From assembly GCA_029959195.1 (NCBI GenBank), contig CP114118.1, positions 2,170,001 through 2,234,000 of the forward strand: a stretch of DNA of 64,000 nucleotides. Reading direction: 5' to 3'. Under the pieces are notes generated by a model. The model made no database searches. It had not been told where the DNA came from and saw only the letters and a program-made list of their open reading frames with translations. The first letter of the stretch is position 1. Every line of letters begins with the position of its first letter. This DNA is from Dictyophora rubrovolvata (lineage: Eukaryota > Basidiomycota > Agaricomycetes > Phallales > Phallaceae). Positions 22,663 to 33,611 of this stretch are shown one piece after another. The position numbers and the translations under genes were made by a program.

Positions 22663-23023
22663 TCGTTTTTTTATGAAAATTGAAGGAGTGGTACTGAAGA
22701 AGACGGAGAGAGGACGCTGGTTTGTGCGAACGGGCAAATTGCAACCCGCGACGAAGCTGACCAACATAAAAAGTATTATTTGGCGCCCAATCGATGTCGG
22801 AGATCGCTGGCAGCGCGAACAGGCGAGCGCATAAGAACTTTGAATAATACAGAACATACATGAACTGTATTAATAATATCTACTGAATCATAACCTATTT
22901 TTCCACAATAAAAAATCAAATGTTTTAGGATTCCAGTGAAATTCCTTCCCTCATCGTAAAGTAACCCCGTCTACCCTGTGAAAGCTAGAAACGAATCATT
23001 GGATATCTCACATCGTCACGGTG
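22663..23023. other. Gap between OLA1 start and RAD51-like stop
   Basis: About 360 bp lie between two minus-strand genes and should contain the OLA1 promoter. I see AT-rich sequence and no conserved coding frame or RNA. Confidence 0.5.
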
Positions 23024-24254
23024 TCATTTATGTGAAGTGCTCACATGATTATGAGAATGAAGAACCTCAGCCGTGAAAAAACTTCTCTTAGGAGTAGTCA
23101 ATTCTTCACGCTGAGCTGGAGAATAACAAGATAACCATAAGGTTTCGTCTGCGAGAAATGTGAACAAAGGTCCGAGAGCAGATTTTGATGTAGTAATCGA
23201 CGCTTCGTTTTTGGTGAATTGGACGGCATCGTTGATGATCTTACAAATGATAAGAGATTCAAACTTATGCAAAAATAAATAATATATATACCAGAACAGT
23301 GAGGGAGTACGTCTGAGCCAGGTATGTCAAACGACGCACCAGCGTAGTCATAACGGCATGTCCTCAAGGAAGGTTTAGCATAACTTAAGTTGGGGACCTA
23401 CAGGACATACCTTGTGAAGGTGAAGCAGGCGACAGTGGTGCTAGCAGCGGTGTCAATGAATCAATGACTATAAAACGCGTCCGTGAGTCATGAGGTTCGG
23501 CCTGAAAAATGTGTAAAGAACCCGCGAAGCGTCAATGAGACCGTGATTGTGCTTACTACGAGCGAATCTTCCAAGTGTTGCAGGTATTCATGAACGGTTG
23601 CGACTTCAAAACACGTAACGACAGTGAAATTTTCTAATATTGCTTCAGGTGTCTAGCATAGCAGAGAAGGGGCACTATGAGCGGAGGAGAACAGCATTAC
23701 TTACAGCTGAAGCCGGGCCAACCCCGTTGGTAACTGAAATCATATGTGTGCGTTCTATGTCGAATTCACCGCCAACGTCAAACCACACCGTTTTGTGATG
23801 AGAGTATGAAGCCATATGTCGAAGAACTACATTAAGAACAAGACCCTATATTGGCGATAACCTTTCTTCGTCTTCCAAGTTTCTTTGCAGGATGACTTAC
23901 GGTTCGCCCACTTCTTTTACTTCCCGCAATTTCGGTAACACCATACATGCCAAAGCCGTCAGATAACTCGTCAAGAGACACAATACCACTGTAGCATTTC
24001 TCGCGTTTGAATTCTTTTTCATATTCATCAGCAAACAGTTTGTTGGCCCTGGTCCCTAATGCAGAGAGTCTTTGTCTGGCCTCTTGCCTAAATCTTTCAA
24101 GCTGTTGAATTGACAGCGACGACGAGTTGGCCATTTTCCTGAATAATTCATCGTTTGGGATCAAGAAAATCTCTTCCACAGTTGAAATTCCATTGTTTTC
24201 TAAAGCTTCGATAACGTCCGTATCTATGATAGGATGGAGGTCTGCCAGACGCAT
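23024..24254 (-). CDS. RAD51 paralog, RAD51D-like, with altered Walker A
   Basis: This RecA/RAD51-fold protein is expected to act in homologous recombination. The ATG at 24254 gives MRLADLHPIIDTDVIEALEN, an N-terminal helix-hairpin-helix-type region (NGISTVEEIFLIPNDEL). The ATPase core begins IVSLDELSDGFGMYGVTEI. Its Walker A reads GSKRSGRT, joined by splicing to GLVLNVVLRH; the usual Lys of GKT is Arg. The Walker B region reads RTRFIVIDSLTPLLAPLL, followed by LTVLIINDAV. The C-terminus reads FLADETLWLSCY and ends STSHK (TGA 23026-23024). Gene order of motifs fits RAD51D or fission-yeast Rlp1/Rdl1-type paralogs; which one is not certain. It is divergent from the surface-protein gene at 24362. 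Confidence 0.8.
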
Positions 24255-24361
24255 CCGAGTCGCTGTCGGGGGGTGGAGTGTGACATTGCCTTACGTAAGT
24301 ATTCCGCGTGTCAACGCCTCTCTCTGAACGATATCAACACTCGTTTCTTCCAATTTCAATT

Positions 24362-25123
24362 ATGACGAAAAATGCCATTGTTTCGTTGTTAATATTCTTT
24401 TTCTCACTGCAAGAAGTGTACTCACAGACTTTTACTGCACCCGATCCGAATGTGTCAGTTTGCATCGTTTAAATAGTTTATCCTGGCACTGATTAACTCT
24501 AGACCTGGAGGATCGATAATCGAGGTTTCCACTCTTAATATTGAAGGGCTTCCCACCGTTAGCATAATGTAAGCCATTTATATATAATGCTATTACATAT
24601 GTTTATCTAAATGACAGTGAATCTATCCCCGCTGCTGGAGTACCTACAATACCCGGAGTCCCCACTTCATCGTTAACCACAACCACAACACCAACGTCGA
24701 CCAGTAACTCGATCACTAGGTACTGCTTTTATCAGAAATACTTACCTTTTCGTCTTGCTGACTTATCTCCGCAGCTCGACTACCCCTCCACCGGTACAAG
24801 CACCAGTCGTCCCCGCAGGCCCTGTTGGAGCACCACCCCCAACTACCATACCAGTCGGGGAAGGAACTACTCTCTTTACTTTCACAACTGTCGTAGATGG
24901 GGCAACAGAAATACTAACACGAACATTCACACCAACCTTTAATACCTTGCCACCGCCGCCGTCGCCCACGTCTGGAACCATACTTGCTCTCAGTCAGTTC
25001 CTTAGTACAGCCGCGGTCTCAAGTGCCCAATCGCCTCAAAGGCTAGGATTAACTACCTCTAACGCCGCTACCATTTTCACCATACTGTGTGGAATTACCG
25101 CCGGTGCTCTTTTGACCATGTGA
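24362..25123 (+). CDS. Small secreted, probably GPI-anchored Ser/Thr/Pro-rich protein
   Basis: No known family is recognised. The ATG at 24362 gives MTKNAIVSLLIFFFSLQEVY followed by SQTFTAP, a clear signal peptide. Short introns separate small exons encoding VSTLNIEGLPTV, a Thr run (TTTTTPTSTS) and a Pro-rich stretch (TPPPVQAPVVPAG). The C-terminus TTSNAATIFTILCGITAGAL ends in a hydrophobic tail with small residues before it, typical of a GPI-attachment signal (stop TGA 25121-25123). The Ser/Thr-rich middle is likely O-glycosylated. A cell-wall or surface role is inferred. The start is 107 bp from that of the divergent RAD51-like gene. Confidence 0.72.
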
Positions 25124-25331
25124 AAAGCTTCCATTCTTCACGGACTGTTAGATAAATTGGACTTTGAGACATCCTTTCCGATATCATTTTATGATTACAT
25201 GTTTACTTTTGAATAAATTGCATTGCATTGTTCTTAATTAAAAAGTCCAGAGTCCTTGTCCATTGAAGATGTCCTCCACCCAGCGCTTGTGGTACATGCG
25301 CCGGAAAGTAAGGAAGTTATTTGTTGTACAT

Positions 25332-25348
25332 CACGTGACAGGACGCGT
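25332..25348. promoter_or_regulatory. E-box plus ACGCGT upstream of the B-type cyclin
   Basis: CACGTG (25332-25337) and ACGCGT (25343-25348) lie six bases apart, about 105 bp upstream of the cyclin ATG at 25454. ACGCGT is the core of yeast MBF sites used for cell-cycle transcription. Function here is inferred from position and the nature of the downstream gene. Confidence 0.4.
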
Positions 25349-25453
25349 CAAAAAAGTTCCGACACTTTTAGTTCCCGTCAACGCATCTGTTTGTTCCGCT
25401 GTTCCTTCTTTTTCTCTTTTCCATCTCTTTCCTACGGCTCATTCACTCCTTCG

Positions 25454-27271
25454 ATGGCAACAAATCGAGTATGCTCTATACCACAATATTTGACTTCCCT
25501 TTTTAATCATTATTTTAGTTTGCAGGACGTCGTGCACAGCGGGTGAAGGTCGCGGATGAGAACGCCAACGCTCAAGGGCCTGTCCTCACCAAATCTAAGC
25601 TGTCTATTTTTCCCGGGCCTGGTGGAGCTCAAAGAATCCCTATTTCAAGTAAAGGAGCACCTACTGCTGCAGGTACACAACGATCTGCTCTGGGCGAAGT
25701 TACAATTAACCACCGCAAGGTCAGTATAATATGTTTTTACCGTGTGACTAAACTTTGAATCATTTATAGGATGCAAACATTCCCATTAATGTTGTAATCA
25801 AACGTAGTAGGTCTTCGTCCCTCGCCGCTGCTACAGCGCCTCAAAGAGTGCCTGCGCAACCTGCACTCACTTCTACGCTTGCAAACAAGCCAGCTACTCG
25901 CATTCCTCGCACAAACGCTGCCAATAATAAACTCTCCCTTCTTCCTGGATCGATACTTGCGTTACAAGACGAAAATGTCAGCAAGGTAAATGAGGAAATG
26001 GAAATTGAAGCTCTCGAGCGAGTTCCCGAGGAACAGGCACAAACCTCCACCCAGATTATTTCCGATGATGAAGGAGTTGATAAAGTCGAGGATATGGTTC
26101 GTGTCGAGTACCGGGGTCCTGACTTACACGCCAATCATCGTCCTCGTACTCCTGCTCACTCGCCATCACCTGCTACCTCCCCTGTCCGACTAATATCTTC
26201 CCCTGTGCGATCCCCAGAGCCTGAGTCTATCCATGACCGACCATGGCCTGCACCCCCATCCCCAAGGACGCGTGCTGAACTTCAACGCATCAAAGATAAT
26301 TTCGTCGATGATAGCAATATCCCGGACTTTGACACGACCTTGGTTGCTGAGTATTCCGAAGAGATTTTTGAATATATGAGTAAATTGGAGACTGAATGTA
26401 TGCCTGGTGAACGGTATATGGAAGGCCAGACCGAAATAACTTGGGAAATGCGTCAAACCCTTGTAGATTGGCTCCTTCAGCTCCATCTGCGTTACGGTCT
26501 TCTCCCGGAAACCCTCTGGATTGCCATCAATATTGTTGACCGCTTCTTAACGAAACGAGTTGTAAGTCTGGTAAAGCTTCAGCTTGTTGGCGTTACGGCC
26601 ATGTTCATCGCGGCTAAATATGAGGAGATTCTGGCGCCCAGGTTTGGAACTAGCGTTATATGAATTTTTATTTGGTCTAAATTCCCTTTCATAGCGTGGA
26701 GGAATTCGTCTTTGTAACCGAAAACAGTTGTCGAAAAGACGAGATTCTCAAAGGCGAACGTATTATTCTTCAGACCCTCGACTTTCGTATCTCTTCCTAT
26801 TGTTCGCCTTACTCATGGGTGAGGAGGATTTCGAAAGCGGATAGTTATGATCTACAAACTCGGACTTTAAGCAAATTTCTTATGGAGGTGACACTCCTTG
26901 ACCACAGATTTCTCAGGGTCAAACCTAGTATGATTGCTGCCATCGGTATGTATGGAGCACGAATTATGCTTGGGGGAGAATGGGTGAGTTCCTACGAGAA
27001 CATATGATGAATTGTGTCTCACTCTGTTTAGACCGATCCCTTTGTTTTTTACTCCGACTATACCGAAACACAGCTCAAGCCTGGACTGGATCTTCTCGTA
27101 GACAAACTTCGAGAAGAAAGCTTCCCGACGCTATACTTATACAAAAAGTACCTTAATAAGAAATTCTTAAAGGTGAGTTTTCACTTCTTGACTTTAAGAC
27201 GATCTTTGAACGTTGTGTAGGCGAGTAGCTATGCACGTCAATGGGCGCTGCAAGTCGATGAAGAGCAGTGA
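25454..27271 (+). CDS. G2/mitotic B-type cyclin
   Basis: This cyclin is expected to activate CDK1 for entry into mitosis. The ATG at 25454 gives MATNR joined to FAGRRAQRVKVADENANAQ. A long, mostly disordered N-terminus with Ser/Pro sites follows. The cyclin box begins at about EYSEEIFEYMSKLETECMPG and contains the B-type signature MRQTLVDWLLQLHLRYGLLP, with MFIAAKYEEILAPSVEEFVF and ILKGERIILQTLDF. The C-terminal cyclin fold (LSKFLMEVTLLDHRFL, KPSMIAAIGMYGARIMLGG) ends QWALQVDEEQ with TGA at 27269-27271. I did not find a textbook RxxLxxI/VxN destruction box; a variant may exist in the N-terminus. Exon joins all keep frame. Identity as a Clb/Cdc13-type cyclin is secure; the exact paralog is not. 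Confidence 0.93.
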
Positions 27272-27761
27272 GCTTAGTACCAGCCTAGGCCTATATCCAA
27301 AGACCTGCCTCAATCGCTTTCTTATCGCTTTGCTGCCAATTCGTTTTGTTCTATCCCCCTACCGTTTTGCGTCCTAATTATTACTTGGTTTCATTGCACA
27401 ATTTCTCTTCGCCCACACATTTTTTTTTTCAATTTCACATATTTGCGCTGTGTTCAAGCTCTTTGTGTTCGAATATTTCGTAATATTGTCATTGCCTCTC
27501 CATAGCAGCCGCATCTGGAATCCAGTTTTGTCGATATGCACACATAGGTGGTAGACTGTACATGTAAATGTAATCCGACTGTTGCACTGGTTCAAATGTA
27601 GAACATTCTCAGGAAACCATATGTTCCTTCATCGTCGTCAACACCGCTTTCGGAGGTCCATGGACAAATATCTTGGTAATAACCACTCTAAGGCAATAAA
27701 CGCTACATACATATATTAAATTAGTATATGAAATGTCCATGCTGCTGGTGTACGCTAAAAA
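27272..27761. other. Convergent intergenic region
   Basis: About 490 bp lie between the cyclin (+) and uridine kinase (-) stop codons. The region is T-rich and low in complexity around 27400-27450, which fits two 3' UTRs. No conserved frame or structured RNA was seen. Confidence 0.55.
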
Positions 27762-30026
27762 TTATAAATAATACCGATCCCCTGTTATTATGTGGTGAAG
27801 AAGAATGCCAAGTATACGTTTGTATCACATACCTATCTGGCCCATACCAGGTTCTATTAAGGACCGGTCAACGCCGGCTTCAACAGCCGAAAGAAGGATA
27901 GCTCACCAATAACCCAAACATTTCTTCCTTTACCTTCTTCCTCTTTATCATCTAACCAACCAATACGTAACTTCGAGTCCACCGAACCGGTAACAATCTT
28001 TACTTTGGGGAAAGCTTTCCGAAGCACAGATATACCACCGTCAAGTGCGACGATGAACGTTATGAAAATGATTCTTTCTTCGTTAACACCATGATCAAGC
28101 AATATCCGGATAGCCATCATAGCTGACGCTGCCGTTCCAATCTTTTAAAAAGGTAATTAAGAAACAGTGACGTGGATTTTAAGAAAAACAAGCATCACCT
28201 GAGCATCCAGAAGAAGCACCCAGGTCGTTTGTGCGAGATGTCGAAATCTAACACAGTTCGGTAGCATGGAATGAAGAAGAAGTGGTTCTCCTGATTTACG
28301 TTCCGTCTGAATCAGAAGAGAGCCTAATGCTACATCTCGTATGACTCGGCGAAGACCGCGTTCAAGAGGCCCGCCGCTGAACTGATCAGAAGGACACCAC
28401 TTCATTCGTGTTGGGGATCACTTACGACCGTAAAATGGATACGCCACAAATGCACTATTAGATGATTCCGATATAATTAGCCCAAGGCTTTGTAGCGAGC
28501 AATAGACCTACCTCGGCATCTAGCTCCTTGCCAGGCGAAACAGCATTCACAGGTGTTTCCGCCGACTTCGGTTTGAACGGTAACAATTCCATAGCCTTTT
28601 CTGCCAAATAAGTTGATAAGCGATCCGCATAGAAGATGAAATCGCCTCGTGTAGTGTTTTTATCTCGAAGAATCGTATAGATACCCTACGACACTCTTCA
28701 GCGAAGGTTCTCTATCCGGGTTACAACATACATCTAGCTGAGGCGTTTTCTTAATCGCAGTGAGATTTAAAAGGTCTAAAGTTGTCCCGGGGGTGTGAAC
28801 TCCGGTTTGATATCCTGATAATCCCCGGGCTATTTTGGGTCGTATTTGACGAGCTCGGTCCTGCAATTTCTTATGGATATGCGTGGTTATCAAATCTATG
28901 GCCACACCGTTATCAGCGCCAGGAACTATCTGTGAAGCAACGTCTTTATGAGTTTTTTCAAAGCATGTTTCGCAATAACTGACTATGTCGGCGTATCTAG
29001 AAGAAGGCCCGACAAAATTATCAAATGCCGGTTTCACAAAGCGTAAATATCTAGTAGTCGTTATCAGAGGCGGGTATATGCAAGGAACTGGGCATACATA
29101 CTGTTCTAGAACGCCTTCGACGCTTCTTCCACGTTCCGAGACGTCGCGCCGTATACGACGAGCCAGCATGAGGTCTGAGTCACACTGAACAAATATCTAA
29201 GCAGGAAAAGAACAAAATAATACACGTTGCAAACTGTATCATATGAAATGGCAAGAGTACGGTACCTTCAGGTCGTATAGGGAACGCATAGCAGGGTCAT
29301 GCAACGCGAGAATACCCTCGGTAATGATGATTGCGGCACCGTACAGGTATTTTGGTTCAGGAAGCCTTTGGTGTTCCTTGAAGGAATATACGGGTATATG
29401 AGTTTGTTTGCAGGACTTTAAATCCCTTAAACACTGGGCAAGAGCAAATAAGAAGTTCTGTCTAAAACTCAAGCTGAACGATTCTTACAGCAGCAAACAT
29501 GGGCATGTCTATAGCATCGGGATGGTCGAAATCATAATTATTTGCAAATGCCAGTTTCAGTTCTTCTGGGCTATGGGCCTTGTAAAAGCTATCCTATACG
29601 CAGTTCAGTGACGATATTTTTGATATTTGTGAAATAATCGCCGGCACCTGTGACAAAATGACGACAGTCGGTATTGAGCCCAACGAGCGAACGATTTGCT
29701 CGGCGACGTGTGTCTATTGAGTTTCAGTACCAGTCGCAATGACTCAGGTATCACAAACAAAGCAATGACCTTTCCGCTTGCGGAACCGCCTTCGCAGAAG
29801 AGTTAATGACATAAAATCTGTATTTAAAAAGATCTACCTGCTATGCCAATCACGAATGCGCTCGTAAACAGTTTGCCATCCTCTCCATACCTAGGAAGAT
29901 GTCGAGGAACATACAAAACATGATTTGAGAGAATATCTACCAGGGTCGACGACCGTGACTCTGCAGAACGGTGTTCTTTTTGGCTTTGACACGAAGCACC
30001 TGCACAAGAGCATCCCCGGATTCCAT
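27762..30026 (-). CDS. URK1: Bifunctional uridine kinase / uracil phosphoribosyltransferase-like protein
   Basis: This pyrimidine-salvage enzyme phosphorylates uridine and cytidine; the UPRT-like part resembles the enzyme that makes UMP from uracil. The ATG at 30026 gives MESGDALVQVLRVKAKKNTV, joined to YGEDGKLFTSAFVIGIAGG and the P-loop SASGK. The kinase core includes ITEGILALHDPAMRSLYDLK, RRIRRDVSERGRSVEGVLEQ and the lid/phosphate region VKPAFDNFVGPSSRYADI. The UPRT domain follows: GGPLERGLRRVIRDVALGSL, the PRPP-binding-like LLLDAQIGTAASAMMAIRIL, and a C-terminus spliced as AGVDRSLIEPGMGQIGDRYY (TAA 27764-27762). The kinase-UPRT order is common in eukaryotes. Whether the UPRT half is active cannot be told from sequence alone. 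Confidence 0.92.
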
Positions 30027-30326
30027 TTGGATGATTTAAAAAGAAAATGATTGTGACAGTCAGTGGAGTGTTGCTGGCAGGAGCATCAGGTTGTAAGTAA
30101 TATCGGCTATTAAACTTGCTCAGGTCCAAAGCACAGACAGTGGCAGCCCCCGGAGCGGAATTCGAACTTTAGCTTGAACATGCATCACACTGGCACTCTT
30201 GATGGTTAAGAACAGCAATAAATAAGATGCTAACTAAAGGATGTCTAGGTAATACAATACGATAACGAAAAGGATGTGCTTTAAACTGTCACGGGAAATG
30301 TTGAGATCTCCCTTGCCTGGTCATAG
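30027..30326. other. Gap between mevalonate kinase stop and uridine kinase start
   Basis: About 300 bp lie between two minus-strand genes and should be the uridine kinase promoter and 5' UTR. An open frame (SKFNSRYYLQPDAPAS) lies upstream of the chosen ATG but has no ATG of its own or conserved motif. No RNA gene could be supported. Confidence 0.45.
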
Positions 30327-33300
30327 TTAGACATATGCCCAATTTCCCTGGCCAGTAGTCCAGTCGACCAGCTTGTCTTGCGGTATAGTTTCAAACTGTT
30401 GTTTAAGGGAGATCTCTTCAGTTGAGGTTTCAGGTGGTGTCAAGGGGCGCGTCAGGCTGGAAATGGACAGGATTCCTACTCCACTGCCGCCGACGGAAGT
30501 GATATATGGGTTAAAGCCAGAACCAACGAGATCCTGTTTCAATTTTTCAAGAAAAGAGTTTTCAAAGTCTGCTCAATGTTAGCTTATCGCGTCCATGGAA
30601 AAACAACAGTCCGAAAGCATACCGTCTGGTATGAGTGTAACAGCACATCCTCCTCCACCAGCACCCGTCAACTTGGTCTTTAGTTCATACGGCGTATTGG
30701 CGGTCATCTCTCGTATCTTTTCCAATAAAGGATGTGATACTCCCAATGACACAAGATAGCGGTGATTATTTTCGATTAGATTCTATTTAAGGCGTTATAA
30801 ACACCCCAGGACAGCTCAATTTGAAGTTAACTCACAGACAACATGGATATAAGCTTTCCTCTTGGAAGCTCTGGATCAGATAGGGCTCTTTGAGCCTCTT
30901 CACTGATACCTTGAATCTGATCTAAAACTTCATTTACGACATCCGGTTCCTAAAGAATCCTTGAACTTGATCAAGAAAATGTTCCTGTCGACTATAACTT
31001 ACACGCAATTTTAATTTGGCTACACCTTCAACCAATAATTTAGTGTTACGAGAGACCTTCGAATCTGTTAGCAAGAATCTAAGGGATTTAAATCTGTGAA
31101 TGCGGCTTGAGATGAAGGGGATGAGTAATGCATGTGGGCAGGACAAACCCTTGAATTTGAACCATCCCCGGTTTCCTCCCAAACCCATCTCTCGTGAATG
31201 CAATTGCGCCGCCAAATACAGCAGTCGAATTATCCACTCCACTTGGATTCCCGTGTAATACTTTTTCAGAAATAAATGCCCATCGGTTGATTTGTTCTGC
31301 TGTAGAATGTGGAATAGCTCGTCGGCCTTGATACGGTAGTTGGGCATTTTCAGAAGGTCGATAGAGTGTTGATATCGACAGCCGTTGATGTAGGAGCAAC
31401 ATAGATAAAGCGAGACATGTCGAGTAGGACGCGGATGAGCCAAGACCCGCGCCAATTGGTTGTACGGACCGTGTCGAAAAATCACCGCCAGGCCTAAATT
31501 AAACGAATCAGTTTTGTTTACGAGATCATGAGTAATTCTAAAGTCAACATGCCTGATGACAGCGTCTGCTAATGACATATACAGATATAGGAACGCAATA
31601 ACAGCATTTTTTGCCCGAGGTTGCCCTGTCTGAAGAGTATCGGGTAAGGCTTTGGACGAGATAGCGTCTAATAGTGTCTGATCCAAGGTAGGTACACTGG
31701 CACCGTCATATCGAACATTTGAAGTAGATTCCCAAGGTAGAGCGTTAATGTCCCATGTATGCGAAAAGTCGTCAACTTCGGGGAGACGCAGCGATAGCTT
31801 GCCATCGTCTCTTGGGCATGTTAATCCATAGCACCTCAAATCAACAGATGCAGCTACTGCCGTCTGTCGTAAAAAATCAACCCCCATGAACACGATAGTA
31901 CGCCGTCAAACTTACAACACCATGGACGACGGCGTGTTCACCGAACAAAATTACTTTTCCGGGAGCTGATACCAGCCATGGGCCTTTGATTCGCGACTCG
32001 TTATGACGAGTCACTGCAATATCTTGCAGTTCTTTCAAAGCATGCGCAAGTCCTTTTTGGTTAATTTCGAGCTGCCCGTTCTCAGCTTGCTTGATAGCAC
32101 CCGCTTCGAGCATGGCTTGTTCTAAGTCTTCAATAAGGTCCGTGGGATCTTCAATGCCCACACATAGCCTGATTAAGTCCTCCGGAAGACCACGCTCCGC
32201 ACGTGTTTTAGCGTCAATAGAAGCATGCCTGCACCATTAAAGTGCCGATGTATAGGAAAGGGATTAGTGCCAAGATAGTGTCAGATGGTAATCAGCTACG
32301 TACGACATAACGCATGGCATGCTGATAAGTGAATTTACGGCACCAAAACTGACACTTATACCCCATAACTTCGTGCTTCCAACAATGCGCGAACTTAACT
32401 CCTTGTCGCCTGTTTCAAAGCTCAGAACAGCGCCGAAACCATTCGCGAGCCGCTCGTGTACTTCTCTGTTCAGGTGGTTCTGAAGACCGGGATAATGAAC
32501 TAGAAAACCGAACTTATTTAGGTATTCGGCCACTCGAATCGCCGTAGTCTGTTGCCTATCCATGCGAATAGCAAGGGTTTTGGTGCCGCGAAGAAGAAGA
32601 AACGAGTCAAAGGGTGACAAGGCATTTCCTGCTGCGTTAATAGTAAATGCAATCCTCTAAAATTTAAACGTTAGTAAGCTCTAAATTGTCCAGCGTGCCA
32701 GAATGAGAACTCAAAAAGACCTTAGCTAAGTCTTCTCTATCGCAAGAGATAACACCAGCCATAAGGTCATGGTGCCCACTCAGATATTTGGTTGCACTAT
32801 CGTAAACAATATCTGCGCCATGTTCTAGAGGTCGCTGGAGATACGGGCTCATCATGGTATTATCAACGACAACAATGGCATCCGGTGTATGCTCATGTAC
32901 GTCATGAGCGATAGCTGCCAAATCAACAACTTTCAACAGTGGATTTGTCGGACTTTCCAGGAGCACCATGGCCGTTTTTCCCTTTTTCAAAAAAGGACGG
33001 ACGGAAGTCGGGTCCGTGGTATCTACATGGTGGACGATGATACCCCCGTGGTCCTTGACATACGCGAGAAGACGATTCGTTCCACCATACAGGTCATCTC
33101 CCGCAATGACTTCATCGCCGGGCTTGAGTAAACGTACGATGATATCCAGAGCTGCCATTCCAGAGGAGACAGCAAAAGCGTTACGGGCCGATGCTATTTT
33201 AGCTAAATGGTGTTCTGCACATAGCACAAAACATTAGACGACGTCAGTGAGTCTCTAAAGGAATAAAAAGAACAAATCAAACCTAGGTGACTTCTTGTAG

Positions 33301-33511
33301 GATTTCCACTTCTAGTGTAATCGTATTCGCCATTCATTCCTTTGAAAGTCGCAGTTTGGTATATTGGAACAGAACTTGCATTGTACTGGTCTTTTTGCGA
33401 GGGATTCTCTACCGTGGCGCATTGGGTAGAAAAATGGTATGGTCTTCTCCGGGCTAGCGGCGAATCTGGAGCAGGTGTAGGAAGGTCATAGTTTACATGA
33501 AATCTGCTCAT
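30327..33511 (-). CDS. Cystathionine beta-lyase fused in frame to mevalonate kinase
   Basis: One continuous spliced frame encodes two enzymes. The ATG at 33511 gives MSRFHVNYDLPTPAPDSP, then the Cys/Met-metabolism PLP-enzyme fold: VPIYQTATFKGM, AFAVSSGMAALDII, the PLP-lysine block YDSATKYLSGHHD (Lys about residue 219) and FDSFLLLRGTKTLAIRMDRQ. It closes with the normal family end RLCVGIEDPTDLIEDLEQAM (about residue 400). Instead of a stop, the same exon runs on through about 40 linker residues (NGQLEINQKGLAHALKELQD) into WLVSAPGKVILFGEHAVVHG, the start of mevalonate kinase at about residue 442. This half continues with TAVAASVDLRCYG, the GHMP loop IGAGLGSSASYSTCLALSML and HGNPSGVDN. The last exons carry LTGAGGGGCAVTLI and end GQGNWAYV (TAA 30329-30327). 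A 117-nt GT-AG stretch in the linker is a multiple of three, so its removal would also keep the fusion. CBL makes homocysteine; MVK phosphorylates mevalonate for sterols. Both halves look intact. Confidence 0.88.
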
Positions 33512-33611
33512 GTTTTCAAGTTTGTTCCGTGACTAGGCCAGAATTGCGCCATTATGATTTCCTGATTACCTCAGCAGTAGTATGATCATTACGTAATTAG
33601 CTTTCGATAAA

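Noticed and set aside
30130-30180. tRNA-like T-arm string (GTTCGAATTCC) on the minus strand
   Set aside because: No matching acceptor 5' strand, D-arm or anticodon arm could be found within tRNA distance; it lies in the 5' region of the uridine kinase gene.
32041-32161. A separate mevalonate kinase gene starting at the Met in EQAMLEAG
   Set aside because: That Met belongs to the conserved C-terminal helix of the cystathionine beta-lyase, and no stop for the lyase exists before the kinase motif; a second promoter is possible but not supported by sequence.
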